64,000 bases of DNA from Nocardia miyunensis NBRC 108239 (GTDB taxonomy: Bacteria > Actinomycetota > Actinomycetes > Mycobacteriales > Mycobacteriaceae), in the NCBI RefSeq assembly GCF_001613065.1, contig NZ_BDBQ01000096.1, positions 1 through 64,000 of the forward strand, written 5' to 3'. This document shows, one piece after another, positions 8,245-18,380 of the stretch. Numbering within the stretch: position 1 is the stretch's first letter; every line of letters begins with the position of its first letter. A model generated the notes under the pieces. The model saw nothing but the letters and a program-made list of their open reading frames with translations, had not been told where the DNA came from and made no database searches. A program made the position numbers and the translations under genes.

Positions 8245-9468
8245 CTAGATCGTGAGGACACCGGCTTTCTCCAGCGCGGTGATCTCCGAATCGCCGAGTG
8301 CGAGAACCTCGCGCAGGACGTCCGGGCCGTCCGCGCCCAATCGGGCAGCCGGTCCGGTCCGCAGGTGTGCGCCATCGTAGGAGGCGGGTGCGGCGGCGGC
8401 CAGGTAGGCGCCGATCCGTGGTTGGGTCAGCTGGGCGAACAGCGGATTGACTTCGAGGTCGCCGGACCGGACCACCTGCTCGAACGTGCGGTACCGCTCG
8501 TGCAGGACCGAGGACGCGTCCAGCTTCCGGCCGACGTGCTCGGCGCTGTGGGCACGGAACCAGCGCGCGAACAGCGCGGTCAGCATGTCGCGATGTTCGT
8601 AGCGGTCGCTCTCGTGGCCGAAGTCGGCTCCCAGCGCCGACTCCATCGCGGCGACGAGCCGCTCGGTGCCGGTGACGGCGGTCAGGGCCCGGAAGTGGCG
8701 CGAGGTCAGCGCGACGACCATGAACCGCTCACCGTCGGCGGTGACGAAATCGGTTCCGTACGTTCCGAATACGGCGTTGCCGGTGGGGGCGCGGCCACTG
8801 CCGTTGATCTGCACCTCGGTGAGGTAGCCGAGCGCGCCCGCGGTCGCCAGGGCGACGTCCTCGAGCGGCAGGACGATCCGTGACCCCGATCCGGTGAGCT
8901 CGCGACGGCGTACGGCCGCGGTGACCGCGAGCGCGGCGTGCAGGCCCGCGGCGACGTCCCATGCGGGCAGCACGTGGTTCACCGCGCCGTCGTGCTCGAC
9001 CGGGCCCGTGATCCGGGGGAATCCCAGCGCGGCGTTGACGGTGTAGTCCACGGCGGGGCGGCCGTCGTGGCGGCCGAGCAGTTCGAGCGTGATGACGTCG
9101 GAACGCAGCGCGGACAGGGTGTCGTGGCTGAGCCATTCCCGCTCGCCCGCATTGGTCACCAGGATGCCGCCGCCGTCACCGGGGGCGCTCACCAGGCGCT
9201 GGACGATCTCACGTCCCGCCTCGCCGCGCAGGTCCAGAGCCAGTGATCGTTTGCCCCGGTTGAGTCCGGTCCAGTAGATCGATTCCCCCGAAGTGGTCAG
9301 TGGCCACCGGTCGATGTCGGCCGCGCCGCCGATCGGGTCGATCCGGATGACCTCTGCGCCCAACTGACCCAGGGTGAGGCCGCACAGGGGAGAGGCGACG
9401 AAGCTCGAGATCTCGACGACTCGGACCCCGGCGAGGGGACGATCATCCGTGCGGTTCGTGGGGGTCAT
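8245..9468 (-). CDS. Family III CoA-transferase (CaiB/BaiF type)
   Basis: The 407-aa product begins with the family hallmark near residues 13-40: GVRVVEISSFVASPLCG, then LGAEVIRIDP. NRGKRSLALDLR follows near 80. A likely catalytic aspartate is in AWDVAAGLHAA. Such enzymes move CoA between an acyl-CoA donor and a free acid. The ATG at 9468 follows AGGATCC. The gene is divergent from an acyl-CoA dehydrogenase at 9577 across a 108-base AT-rich promoter region, so the two probably respond to the same signal. The NRGKR-to-Asp spacing is as in the family, with no obvious loss of key residues. Confidence 0.85.
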   Translation of the reverse strand: MTPTNRTDDRPLAGVRVVEISSFVASPLCGLTLGQLGAEVIRIDPIGGAADIDRWPLTTSGESIYWTGLNRGKRSLALDLRGEAGREIVQRLVSAPGDGGGILVTNAGEREWLSHDTLSALRSDVITLELLGRHDGRPAVDYTVNAALGFPRITGPVEHDGAVNHVLPAWDVAAGLHAALAVTAAVRRRELTGSGSRIVLPLEDVALATAGALGYLTEVQINGSGRAPTGNAVFGTYGTDFVTADGERFMVVALTSRHFRALTAVTGTERLVAAMESALGADFGHESDRYEHRDMLTALFARWFRAHSAEHVGRKLDASSVLHERYRTFEQVVRSGDLEVNPLFAQLTQPRIGAYLAAAAPASYDGAHLRTGPAARLGADGPDVLREVLALGDSEITALEKAGVLTI

Positions 9469-9576
9469 TTCAGGATCCTCCGGGCGACGCCGCCGCTGAG
9501 CGTGCGGTGCAATCAATGATAATAAATCGAACCATAACATTTGACAGCATGATTCGCGGAGAGTGATACTGCCACC

Positions 9577-10764
<1,188 letters not shown>

Positions 10765-10765
10765 G

Positions 10766-10936
10766 ATGGCGGTGCCGCCGACCGTGACGGTCCGGAATAT
10801 CGAGACGCCGATGGGTGCGATACCTGCGGCGTTCGGGGAATCGACGGGTCCGGTGTTCACGGCGACCGGTCCGGACGGCAGGCGGGAAATCGGCGCGCCG
10901 GGTACCGCCGGAACACGCGGTGGCGAATCGGAATGA
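10766..10936 (+). CDS. Possible small protein (56 aa), unknown
   Basis: An ATG one base after the dehydrogenase stop opens a 56-codon frame (MAVPPTVTVRNIETPMGAIP at the N-terminus). Third-position GC is as high as in neighbouring genes, and it ends 19 bases before the next SDR start. There are no recognised motifs, no cysteines and no membrane segment; it is rich in Gly, Pro and Thr. It could be a real coupled small protein or chance open sequence between two genes. Confidence 0.3.
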   Translation: MAVPPTVTVRNIETPMGAIPAAFGESTGPVFTATGPDGRREIGAPGTAGTRGGESE

Positions 10937-10955
10937 CGGACGAACAGGAGTGGCA

Positions 10956-11696
10956 GTGGGATTACTGGATGGCAGGGTCGCCGTCGTGACGGGGGCCGCG
11001 CAGGGCATCGGTCTCGAGATCGCGCGCACGTTCGTGCGCGAGGGGGCCAGGTTGGTGATCGCGGACGTCAACGACGAGGCGGGTGCGAAGGCGCAGGACG
11101 AACTCGGCGGTGCGGGTGTCGCCAGATATGTGCGCTGCGATGTCCGGGACAGCGCCGCGGTGCGGTCCGCGACCGAGATCGCCGAGGATGCGTTCGGCCC
11201 GCTCGGCGTCTTCGTCAACAACGCGGGCATGACGCGGGATTCGACGATGCGCAAGATGAGCGAGCAGGATTTCGACGACGTCGTCGCCGTGCACCTCAAG
11301 GGCGCGTGGAACGGCACCCGCGTGGCCGCGGATCGGATGCGCGAGCACGGCGCGGGCGCGATCGTCAATATCTCCTCGATCTCGGGCAAGGTCGGCATGG
11401 TGGGGCAGACCAACTATTCGGCGGCCAAGGCGGGGATCGTCGGGTTGACCAAGGCTGCCGCGAAAGAGGTGGCCTTCCGAGGCGTCCGCGTCAACGCCGT
11501 GCAGCCCGGGCTGGTTCGCACCCCGATGACCGAGGCGATGCCCGAGCGCATCTGGGAGCAGAAGATGGCGGACATCCCGATGGGTCGCGCCGGCGAGCCG
11601 AGCGAGATCGCGTCGGTGGTGTTGTTCCTGGCCAGCGACCTGTCGAGCTATATGACGGGCGCGGTGCTCGAGGTGACCGGCGGCCGTCTGATGTGA
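10956..11696 (+). CDS. SDR, 3-oxoacyl-ACP reductase (FabG)-like
   Basis: The 246-aa classical SDR has TGAAQGIG near residue 12, NNAGMTRD near 85, the catalytic serine in NISSISGKVG and YSAAK. Its length and motifs match FabG-type reductases. The GTG at 10,956 is chosen because AGGAG lies 5 bases before it; upstream codons would add an Arg-rich stretch unlike an SDR N-terminus. IADVN after beta-2 suggests NAD. It probably acts in the catabolic direction on a hydroxyacyl or cyclic alcohol intermediate. Confidence 0.85.
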   Translation: MGLLDGRVAVVTGAAQGIGLEIARTFVREGARLVIADVNDEAGAKAQDELGGAGVARYVRCDVRDSAAVRSATEIAEDAFGPLGVFVNNAGMTRDSTMRKMSEQDFDDVVAVHLKGAWNGTRVAADRMREHGAGAIVNISSISGKVGMVGQTNYSAAKAGIVGLTKAAAKEVAFRGVRVNAVQPGLVRTPMTEAMPERIWEQKMADIPMGRAGEPSEIASVVLFLASDLSSYMTGAVLEVTGGRLM

Positions 11697-11770
11697 CGGC
11701 CGAGCTTGCTTGCCTTAATTTATGACTATCATTATGGTGATCTGGAAGGATCCACGGCGAAGGAGCGGAG

Positions 11771-11920
11771 ATGTCCGACAACACACCCGGTACGCAGGCT
11801 GCCGGCGGGAGCCGCCTGCGTTGCGACGAATGCGGCTCCGAGGCGATCGTCACGACCGCGGGCGGGTCCGCGCTGACCTGCTGCGGCGTCCCCCTCGAGA
11901 TCACCTTCGCCGGCAGCTGA
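11771..11920 (+). CDS. Mini desulforedoxin-like metal protein A (49 aa)
   Basis: The 49-aa protein is made of one motif: CDEC at 18-21 and a vicinal Cys-Cys pair at 37-38 in SALTCCGVPLE. This CxxC...CC layout is that of desulforedoxin and of the N-terminal domain of desulfoferrodoxin, which bind a rubredoxin-like Fe(SCys)4 (or Zn) site. The start follows GGAGCGGAG. An AT-rich promoter-like stretch lies just upstream (11,715-11,745). It is immediately followed by a paralogous mini protein and then a fused CoA-transferase. Electron transfer, metal storage or a structural zinc role are all possible. Confidence 0.65.
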   Translation: MSDNTPGTQAAGGSRLRCDECGSEAIVTTAGGSALTCCGVPLEITFAGS

Positions 11921-11939
11921 CCGGAGAGAGAACACGACG

Positions 11940-12080
11940 ATGAACGAGATCGGTAAGCGCTACACCTGCGGTACCTGCGAGACCCAGGTCATCTGTGTCA
12001 AGAAGGGGCAGGGCCGGTTCACCTGTCACGGCGCGCCCATGGAACTACTCACCGCCAAGCCCCTGCCGTCCTCGGACTAG
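11940..12080 (+). CDS. Mini desulforedoxin-like metal protein B (46 aa)
   Basis: The 46-aa product has CGTC at 10-13, then FTCHGAPMELL with Cys29-His30 where desulforedoxin has Cys-Cys. Cys18 is an extra candidate ligand. The GAPMELL tail matches the GxPM(K/E)LL end of desulfoferrodoxin N-terminal domains. GGAGAG lies about 8-10 bases upstream, and the gap to the first mini protein is 19 bases, so the two are surely co-transcribed. The Cys-to-His change would give a 3-Cys/1-His or Zn-type site. A degenerate copy of this pair is at 28,034-28,282. Confidence 0.65.
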   Translation: MNEIGKRYTCGTCETQVICVKKGQGRFTCHGAPMELLTAKPLPSSD

Positions 12081-12182
12081 GGCCCGGCCGCAGGCCGGAA
12101 TTCTTTGTGCCGCAACACCTCTGATCGTGCGCGAACGCGCCGGGAGGGGTGCGGCATTCGCGTAACAGTAAGGAGTGTTCAG

Positions 12183-14543
12183 ATGGCTGGTCCACTCGAC
12201 GGACTCGTCGTCATCGATGCGAGCTGGGGTATGCCGGCGGCCATCTCGACGATGATGCTCGCAGACTACGGCGCCCGGGTGGTCAAACTCGAGCGTCCCG
12301 GTGGCCCGGTCGACAAGGACTCGGCCTTGCGCAAGTCGACCGACCGGGGCAAGTGGAGCGTCGAGGCCGACCTCGCGACCCCCGAGGGGCGTGCGATCGC
12401 CGAACGGCTCCTGGCCGGCGCGGACGTCTTCGTCGAATCCTTCGGCGCGGGCCGGGCCGAAGCGCTCGGCCTCGGTTACGACCGGATGCACGAGTCGTTC
12501 CCCGAACTCGTGTACTGCTCGGTCACCGGCTACGGCAACGACGGACCACTGGCGGGCCGCCCCGGCTACGAGGCGCTGCTCAACGCGCGCCTCGGGCAGA
12601 TGGCCGAGCAGGGTGGCCACCGCGACGGCCCGGTATTCCTGGGACATCCGACCGTCTCCTACGGCACGGCGTTCATCACCACGATCGGAATCCTCGCCGC
12701 CCTGCGGGCCCGCAAGCTCAACGGCACGGGTCAGAAGGTCGACACCTCGCTGCTCGACGGCATGCTGGCGATCTCGTCGATGAACTGGTGGTGGAACGAG
12801 AAGGACATCTCCTATCTCGCCCGCCGCGGGACCCAGAAGGGTTTCGGCAACAAGCGGCTGATCACCGATCCCTTCCAGTGCGCGGACGGAAAGTGGCTGA
12901 TCCCGCACACCGGCGGGCCCGGCTCCTACAAGCGGATGATGGATCTGCTGGGCTTCGGCGAACGGACGCGGTCGATCTCCGGGCCCGAGATGGCGGTGCC
13001 GCTGGACGACGTGGAACTCGACATCGCCCGCAACAAGGTGCCGGAGGCGTTCCGGTCGCGTCCTCGCGATGAATGGCTCGAGCTGTTCCACGCCGCCGAC
13101 ATCGCGGCATTGCCCGTGCTGCACCCCGAGGAGACCTTCGCGGACGATCAGGTGATGTTCGCCGAGGTCGCGATCGAGCTGCCCGATGCCGAACACGGCA
13201 CGCTGCGGCAGATCGGCCCGGTGATCCGCTTCGAGAAGTCCGTGCCCGCGACGCCCGAACCAGCACCCGCCGTCGGCGCGCACAACGAGCGGGTCGGCGA
13301 GATCGCTCGTTCGCCGCTGTGGGCGGCCGCGCCGGTGGGCGAGAAGGTCGGCGCGCCGTTGCAGGGTGTGCGGATTCTGGATTTCAGCTCCTACTTCGCG
13401 ACCGGGTTCGGTGCGCGTCTGCTGTCGGATCTCGGCGCCGACGTGATCAAGATCGAGCCGCTGATCGGTGATCAGATGCGCCCGCTGGGCGATCTGTTCG
13501 AGGCCGCCAACCGCGGCAAGCGCAATATCGCACTGGATCTGCGCACCGCCGAGGGGCAGGAGATCGCGCATCGCCTGGTCGCCGAGGCCGATGTGGTGAT
13601 GCAGAACTATCGCCCGGGCAAAGCGGAGAAAATCGGCCTGGGCTACGAGCAATTGCGGTCGATCAACCCGGACCTGATCTACGCCTATCTGCCCGGATTC
13701 GGTTCGCGCGGACCGAAATCCACGTTGAAGTCGTTCGCGCCACTGGTCTCGGGCCTGGTGGGGTTGAACTTCGAGGGCGCGGGCGCGGGCAATGCGCCGA
13801 TCCGCCGCGTGATCGGCAACGAGGATCTGTACAACGGTTTCCTCGGCGCGGTCACCGTGCTGCTCGCGCTGCACCACCGCGCGAACACCGGCGCCGGGCA
13901 GTATGTCGAGAGCCCGCAACTGCATTCGAGTCTGTTCGTGATCAGCGAGCACTCCGCCACCCTGGACGGCGCGGCGGTGCCCGCGCATCAGCTCGACTCC
14001 CAGCAGATGGGCCTGTCACCGCTGTACCGCCTGTACCACACCGCCGACGGCTGGATCGCGATCGCGGTGTTCGGCGACGCGGCCTTCGGCAGGCTGACCG
14101 CAGCGCTGGATCTGGCCGATCTCGCCGCCGACGAGCGCTTCACGACCACCGCGGGGCGCGCCGCGAACGCCGGGGCGCTCGCCGATCTGCTGGCCGCCCG
14201 ATTCGCGGAAATGCCCAGCGACAAGGCATTCGCGCTGCTCGACGGCAATCGCGTCCCCGCCGAGGTCCCGCTCGACTACCCGGTCATGCCGGAGTTGCTG
14301 TGGGAGGAGTGGGCCGTCGAGTCGGGGCGGGTGGTCGAGCATCACCATCCCGAGTACGGGTGGTCACGGGAGGTCGGCATGGTGATCCATCTGTCCGACA
14401 CCCCGGGCCGGTTCAAGGGTGGCAGTTCGCGCCTGGGCGAGCATTCGGCCGGAATTCTCGGCGAACTCGGCTACTCCGCCGACCAGGTCGAGGCCCTGAT
14501 GGCCGGCGTGTGCAAGCTGCCCGCGGCGGCGAAGGAGGCCTGA
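12183..14543 (+). CDS. Tandem-fused family III CoA-transferase (two CaiB domains)
   Basis: The 786-aa protein is about twice the usual size. Domain 1 (about 1-385) starts LDGLVVIDASWGMPAAISTM; domain 2 (about 395-780) restarts with GVRILDFSSYFATGFGARLL and LGADVIKIEP, followed by NRGKRNIALDLR. Family III enzymes are normally interlocked homodimers, so the fusion probably makes a pseudo-dimer in one chain, perhaps with only one working active site. AAGGAG precedes the ATG by 8 bases. Only 3 bases separate it from the next acyl-CoA dehydrogenase, so CoA transfer and desaturation are tightly coupled. Confidence 0.85.
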   Translation: MAGPLDGLVVIDASWGMPAAISTMMLADYGARVVKLERPGGPVDKDSALRKSTDRGKWSVEADLATPEGRAIAERLLAGADVFVESFGAGRAEALGLGYDRMHESFPELVYCSVTGYGNDGPLAGRPGYEALLNARLGQMAEQGGHRDGPVFLGHPTVSYGTAFITTIGILAALRARKLNGTGQKVDTSLLDGMLAISSMNWWWNEKDISYLARRGTQKGFGNKRLITDPFQCADGKWLIPHTGGPGSYKRMMDLLGFGERTRSISGPEMAVPLDDVELDIARNKVPEAFRSRPRDEWLELFHAADIAALPVLHPEETFADDQVMFAEVAIELPDAEHGTLRQIGPVIRFEKSVPATPEPAPAVGAHNERVGEIARSPLWAAAPVGEKVGAPLQGVRILDFSSYFATGFGARLLSDLGADVIKIEPLIGDQMRPLGDLFEAANRGKRNIALDLRTAEGQEIAHRLVAEADVVMQNYRPGKAEKIGLGYEQLRSINPDLIYAYLPGFGSRGPKSTLKSFAPLVSGLVGLNFEGAGAGNAPIRRVIGNEDLYNGFLGAVTVLLALHHRANTGAGQYVESPQLHSSLFVISEHSATLDGAAVPAHQLDSQQMGLSPLYRLYHTADGWIAIAVFGDAAFGRLTAALDLADLAADERFTTTAGRAANAGALADLLAARFAEMPSDKAFALLDGNRVPAEVPLDYPVMPELLWEEWAVESGRVVEHHHPEYGWSREVGMVIHLSDTPGRFKGGSSRLGEHSAGILGELGYSADQVEALMAGVCKLPAAAKEA

Positions 14544-14546
14544 TCC

Positions 14547-15806
14547 ATGGACATCACCTATCCTCCGGACGCGGAGGCGTACCGCGCCGAGGTTCGCGCG
14601 CTGCTCGAGTCCGAACTGCCCGAGGGCTGGCGCGGTATCGGCGCGCTACCCGCCGCCGAGCAGGAGGAGTTCCTGACCAGTTGGCGAAAGGTGCTCTCGG
14701 ACAACGATCTTCTCGCCGTGTCGTGGCCGAGGGAGTTCGGCGGGGCCGGTCTGTCGAGTATCGAGCAGGTCGTGCTGAACGAGGAACTCATGCGCCTGGG
14801 CGTGCCCGACGGCACGGAGAACGACACGCTCGGCATCAAACTGCTCGGCAACACCATCACCGTGCTCGGCACCGACGAGCAGAAGGAGTACTTCCTGCCG
14901 CGGGTGCTGTCCGGGGAACATGTTTGGTGCCAGGGCTATTCGGAGCCCGAGGCCGGATCCGATCTGGCCGGGATGCGCACGCGCGCCGTGCTCGACGGTG
15001 ACGAGTGGGTCCTCAACGGTCAGAAGACGTGGACGTCGCAGGGACACAACGCGAACTGGATCTTCGTGATCGCGCGCACCGATCCGACCGTCGCCAAGCA
15101 CAAGGGACTGTCGTTCCTGCTGGTGCCGATGGATCAGCCGGGAGTGGAAGTGCGGCCGATCCTCAACGCGGCGGGCTATGTCGCGTTCAGCGAGGTGTTC
15201 TTCACCGACGCGCGCACTCCCGCGTCGCATGTGCTCGGCGGTGTGGGCGGCGGCTGGAAAACCGCCAACACCCTGCTGGGCTTCGAGCGCGGCGTGCGCG
15301 CGACCACCGACGCCGTCCGCTTCGGCCGGGAGGTGGAACGACTGATCGAACTGGCCCGCGAGCGCGGCCTCACCGCGGACCCGCGCATCCGGGCCGAACT
15401 GGCGTGGTGCTGGTCGCGCGTGCAGACCATGCGCTTCCGCGGCTATCGCGCCCTGACCAAGCTGCTCAACGGCGGCTCGTACGGCGTGGACGGATCGTTC
15501 TCGAAGGTGATCTGGAGCGAGTTCTTCCAGCGGCTCACCGAGGTCGGCATGGAAGTGCTCGGGCTCGAGGTGCTGGCCCCGAGCGGCAACGGCAACGACG
15601 GAATCCTGGTGACGCCCAACCCGGGCACGGACAACTCCTCGCGCTGCTGGACCGACATCGCGCTGTACGCGCGCGCCGCCACGATCTACGGCGGGAGTTC
15701 GCAGATCCAGCGCAACATCATCGGCGAGCAGTTGCTGGGGCTGCCGAAGGAGCCCCGCCTCGACGGCGGCCCGTTCCAGGACATCGGCCGTCGCCGCAGC
15801 GCCTGA
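14547..15806 (+). CDS. Acyl-CoA dehydrogenase, probable large subunit of a heteromer
   Basis: The 419-aa protein has YSEPEAGSDLAGM near 130 and LNGQKTWTSQGHNANW near 152. GFERGVRATTD near 248 has a glutamate in the place used as catalytic base in many FadE enzymes. IYGGSSQIQRNII near the C-terminus has Gly where MCAD has its catalytic Glu. This is typical of mycobacterial FadE proteins that pair with a second FadE-like subunit. The next gene is such a partner. AAGGAGG precedes the start. Confidence 0.85.
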   Translation: MDITYPPDAEAYRAEVRALLESELPEGWRGIGALPAAEQEEFLTSWRKVLSDNDLLAVSWPREFGGAGLSSIEQVVLNEELMRLGVPDGTENDTLGIKLLGNTITVLGTDEQKEYFLPRVLSGEHVWCQGYSEPEAGSDLAGMRTRAVLDGDEWVLNGQKTWTSQGHNANWIFVIARTDPTVAKHKGLSFLLVPMDQPGVEVRPILNAAGYVAFSEVFFTDARTPASHVLGGVGGGWKTANTLLGFERGVRATTDAVRFGREVERLIELARERGLTADPRIRAELAWCWSRVQTMRFRGYRALTKLLNGGSYGVDGSFSKVIWSEFFQRLTEVGMEVLGLEVLAPSGNGNDGILVTPNPGTDNSSRCWTDIALYARAATIYGGSSQIQRNIIGEQLLGLPKEPRLDGGPFQDIGRRRSA

Positions 15807-15858
15807 TTCGACACCTTCGCCGCAGTCACGGCGAAACGGGAGAACGGAAGACAACACC

Positions 15859-16962
15859 GTGTATTTCGCATTCGACGAAGACCAGGAGGAGTTCCGGAGT
15901 TCGCTTCGCCGTCTCCTGACCGAACGTGCCCCCATGAGCCGCGTGCGCGAGATCATCGCCGACGGCGCGCACGATGCCGGCACCTGGCGACTGCTGGCGT
16001 CGAATATGGGCGTCCCGGGACTGCACGTCGCGGAGGAGTTCGGTGGCGGCGGGTTCAGCTTTCTCGAAACCGTGATCGTGGCACAGGAATTGGGCCGCGC
16101 TCTCACCCCGGTGCCGATGGTGACCACGACCGGGGCGATCGAGGCCGTACTGCGGCTCGGCACCGACATCCAGCGCCGTGAACTACTGCCGAGACTGGTC
16201 GACGGCAGCGCGATCGGCGCGCTGGCGCTGAGCGGATCCGATGACACCGCAATCGATTCCGCGCGTGTGCATGCGTCGGGTGATTCCGCGACGCCCAGGT
16301 TGACCGGACGGCTCGACTACGTGGCCTTCGGGCATGTGGCCGATCTGCTGGTGGTTCCGGCGCTGGTTCCGGCCGGTAACGCGGTGGCGCTGTATGTGCT
16401 GGATGCGCGTGCGGACGGTGTAACCATCACGGCGCGAACATCTTTGGATCTGACCCGGCCGGTGGCGACGATCGAGCTGAGCGGTGTCGAGGCACAGTTC
16501 CTGGGAGCCGACCCGGATTCGATCGCCCGGGTGGTCAACGTCGTGCGCACGCTGCTCGCCAACGAGGCACTCGGTGCGAGCGAGGCCGTGCTGGAGATGG
16601 CGGTGAACTATGCGAAGCAGCGCATCCAGTTCAATCGCCCGATCGGGTCGTTCCAGGCGATCAAGCACAAGTGCGCCGATATGGCCATCGTGATCGATTC
16701 CGCGCAGGCGACCGTCATGTACGCGGCAATGTGCGCGGATGAGGACAACGACGAGTTCCCGCGCGTCGCGGTGATGGCGAAGGCTCAGGCATCGGAATGC
16801 CTGACTCTCTGTGCGGCACAGAACATTCAGGTGCACGGCGGCATCGGGTTCACCTGGGAGGCGGAACCGCATCTGTATTTCCGTCGCGCCAAGGCCATCG
16901 AACCGATCCTCGGCAATCACGCACAGCACACCGAACTGCTGGCCGAACTCGTCGGGATCTGA
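15859..16962 (+). CDS. Acyl-CoA dehydrogenase, probable small subunit of a heteromer
   Basis: The 367-aa protein is a shortened acyl-CoA dehydrogenase. The beta-domain is reduced: the usual TEPxxGS becomes ALSGSDDTAIDS. The C-terminal FAD-binding elements are intact: RIQFNRPIGSFQAIKHKCAD near 255, and VHGGIGFTWE near 325. This matches the second subunits of the alpha2-beta2 FadE complexes known from steroid side-chain degradation (FadE26/27, FadE28/29 type). The GTG start follows GGAAG by 8 bases. The pair with the preceding FadE suggests a bulky, possibly polycyclic, acyl-CoA substrate; this is inference. Confidence 0.82.
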   Translation: MYFAFDEDQEEFRSSLRRLLTERAPMSRVREIIADGAHDAGTWRLLASNMGVPGLHVAEEFGGGGFSFLETVIVAQELGRALTPVPMVTTTGAIEAVLRLGTDIQRRELLPRLVDGSAIGALALSGSDDTAIDSARVHASGDSATPRLTGRLDYVAFGHVADLLVVPALVPAGNAVALYVLDARADGVTITARTSLDLTRPVATIELSGVEAQFLGADPDSIARVVNVVRTLLANEALGASEAVLEMAVNYAKQRIQFNRPIGSFQAIKHKCADMAIVIDSAQATVMYAAMCADEDNDEFPRVAVMAKAQASECLTLCAAQNIQVHGGIGFTWEAEPHLYFRRAKAIEPILGNHAQHTELLAELVGI

Positions 16963-16967
16963 GATCG

Positions 16968-16992
16968 GACGGCCCGGTGATCCCGGGCCGTC
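16968..16992. terminator. Terminator hairpin between convergent genes
   Basis: GACGGCCCGG (16,968-16,977) and CCGGGCCGTC (16,983-16,992) form a perfect 10-bp stem with a 5-base loop. It lies just after the acyl-CoA dehydrogenase stop and reaches the first base of the stop codon of the leftward amidohydrolase. Confidence 0.7.
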
Positions 16993-18380
16993 TACTGTTC
17001 GTACACCACTCGCCCGCCGATGATCGTGCTGCGGACCGCGGCACTGTCCGGCATCGAATATGCCTGTGCGGCAGGGTGTTCCAGGAGCACCAGATCGGCC
17101 GGTGCGCCAGCCGCGACGGTGCGGGGCCGCCCGCCCGGATCGGACAGGGGCGTCAGATAACGTTCGAGAGCCACGGGGGCCCGCAGTGTCTCATCCGCGC
17201 CGAGCACAGTGCCGCCGGGAGCTCGTCGCGCGACGGCCGCGGCGACCACCTGCCAGGGGTCGGCCGGACCGTACGGGGCGTCGCTCGAAAGGGCAAGGCG
17301 CACACCGGCTTCGGACAGGCTCCGGCAGCGGTACAGATCCGGCAGATCGCGGCCCTCGACGCGACGCAGATAGTCGTCGCCGCGGTCGGCGATGAAACCG
17401 GGCTGGGTCACCACGGTGATTCCGAGGCGTCGCACAACCTCGATGGACTCCGCCGGAATCAGTGCGCCGTGTTCGATCCGGTCGCCCGCGACAGCGCCGG
17501 TCGCATCTAAGACGGCGAGCAGGATCAGCAGCGCCTCCCGGCTGACGCAGTGCACCGCGACGGGGCGGCCGAGATCGTGCGCGCGCCGGACGGCGGCTTC
17601 CAGCGTGTCGATATCGGGCAGATCCGAATCCGCGATGACGATCTTGTACGGCCCGACGGTCACGGCGGGATCGCAGGTGTGGCCGAGGGGCACGCCGAGC
17701 AGATTCAGTCGCTGCGGGACCGCGCCCGACGTCGCCGCGTCGATCAGACCCGCGAGCGACAGGGGAGTGAGATCCGGTGTGGCATCGGTGATTCCGGTGA
17801 TCCCGTACCGGGACAGTTGCCTGCCGACCGCCGTGAGGTCGGGCGGACCGGTGTCGGGCAGTCGCGATCGGAGCCAGGTGTCCGCACGCCAGATCCGGCC
17901 GGTGGGTCGGCCGTCCCCGTCCCGTTCCACGCCGGGCTCCGCCGCCGAATCCAGGCCGACGAGGCGGGCCGCGACCGAGTTGAGCGTCCACATCGCGCCG
18001 CTGCGGTGCTGGATGCGAACCGGGCGTTCACGGTGCAGTGTGTCCAGCATGGCGGAATCGAGCATCCCGGCGACGGTCTCGACGTAGCCGACCCCGCGGA
18101 TCCACCCGTCGCCGGGCGCCGCGGCCAGCGCATCGGCGAGTTCGGCGGCCGTTCGGACCTGCGGCGGACCACAGCGGACGGAGTTCGTATCGGCCGCCAG
18201 CGCGTGCAGATGCAGATGATGATCGTGCAGGCCGGGCAGCAGCGCACCGCCGCCCGCGTCGAGCACGGGGACCCCGGGCGCGTCCAGATGTGTTCCGAGG
18301 CAGGCGATCAGTCCGTCGCGCAGCAGGACGTCGGTGCGTACTCCGCGCACTTCGGCATCGCGAATCAGCAGACTCGTCAT
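16992..18380 (-). CDS. Amidohydrolase, YtcJ-like
   Basis: The 462-aa protein is a metal-dependent hydrolase of the amidohydrolase superfamily. The HxH metal motif is in LLPGLHDHHLHLHAL (about residue 50), further ligands are AVHCVSREAL and IEHGALIP, and the final aspartate is in LALSSDAPYGPADP. The ends (LLIRDAEV; IIGGRVVYEQ) form the small composite beta-sandwich typical of these enzymes. The start at 18,380 overlaps the stop of the upstream CoA-transferase by 4 bases, so the two are co-translated. It probably opens a ring amide, lactone or similar bond in the island's substrate. No signal peptide. Confidence 0.82.
   Translation of the reverse strand: MTSLLIRDAEVRGVRTDVLLRDGLIACLGTHLDAPGVPVLDAGGGALLPGLHDHHLHLHALAADTNSVRCGPPQVRTAAELADALAAAPGDGWIRGVGYVETVAGMLDSAMLDTLHRERPVRIQHRSGAMWTLNSVAARLVGLDSAAEPGVERDGDGRPTGRIWRADTWLRSRLPDTGPPDLTAVGRQLSRYGITGITDATPDLTPLSLAGLIDAATSGAVPQRLNLLGVPLGHTCDPAVTVGPYKIVIADSDLPDIDTLEAAVRRAHDLGRPVAVHCVSREALLILLAVLDATGAVAGDRIEHGALIPAESIEVVRRLGITVVTQPGFIADRGDDYLRRVEGRDLPDLYRCRSLSEAGVRLALSSDAPYGPADPWQVVAAAVARRAPGGTVLGADETLRAPVALERYLTPLSDPGGRPRTVAAGAPADLVLLEHPAAQAYSMPDSAAVRSTIIGGRVVYEQ

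Noticed and set aside
12045..13988. 647-codon minus-strand frame opposite the fused CoA-transferase
   Set aside because: Antisense shadow; the plus strand shows both CaiB signatures and proper ribosome-binding sites.
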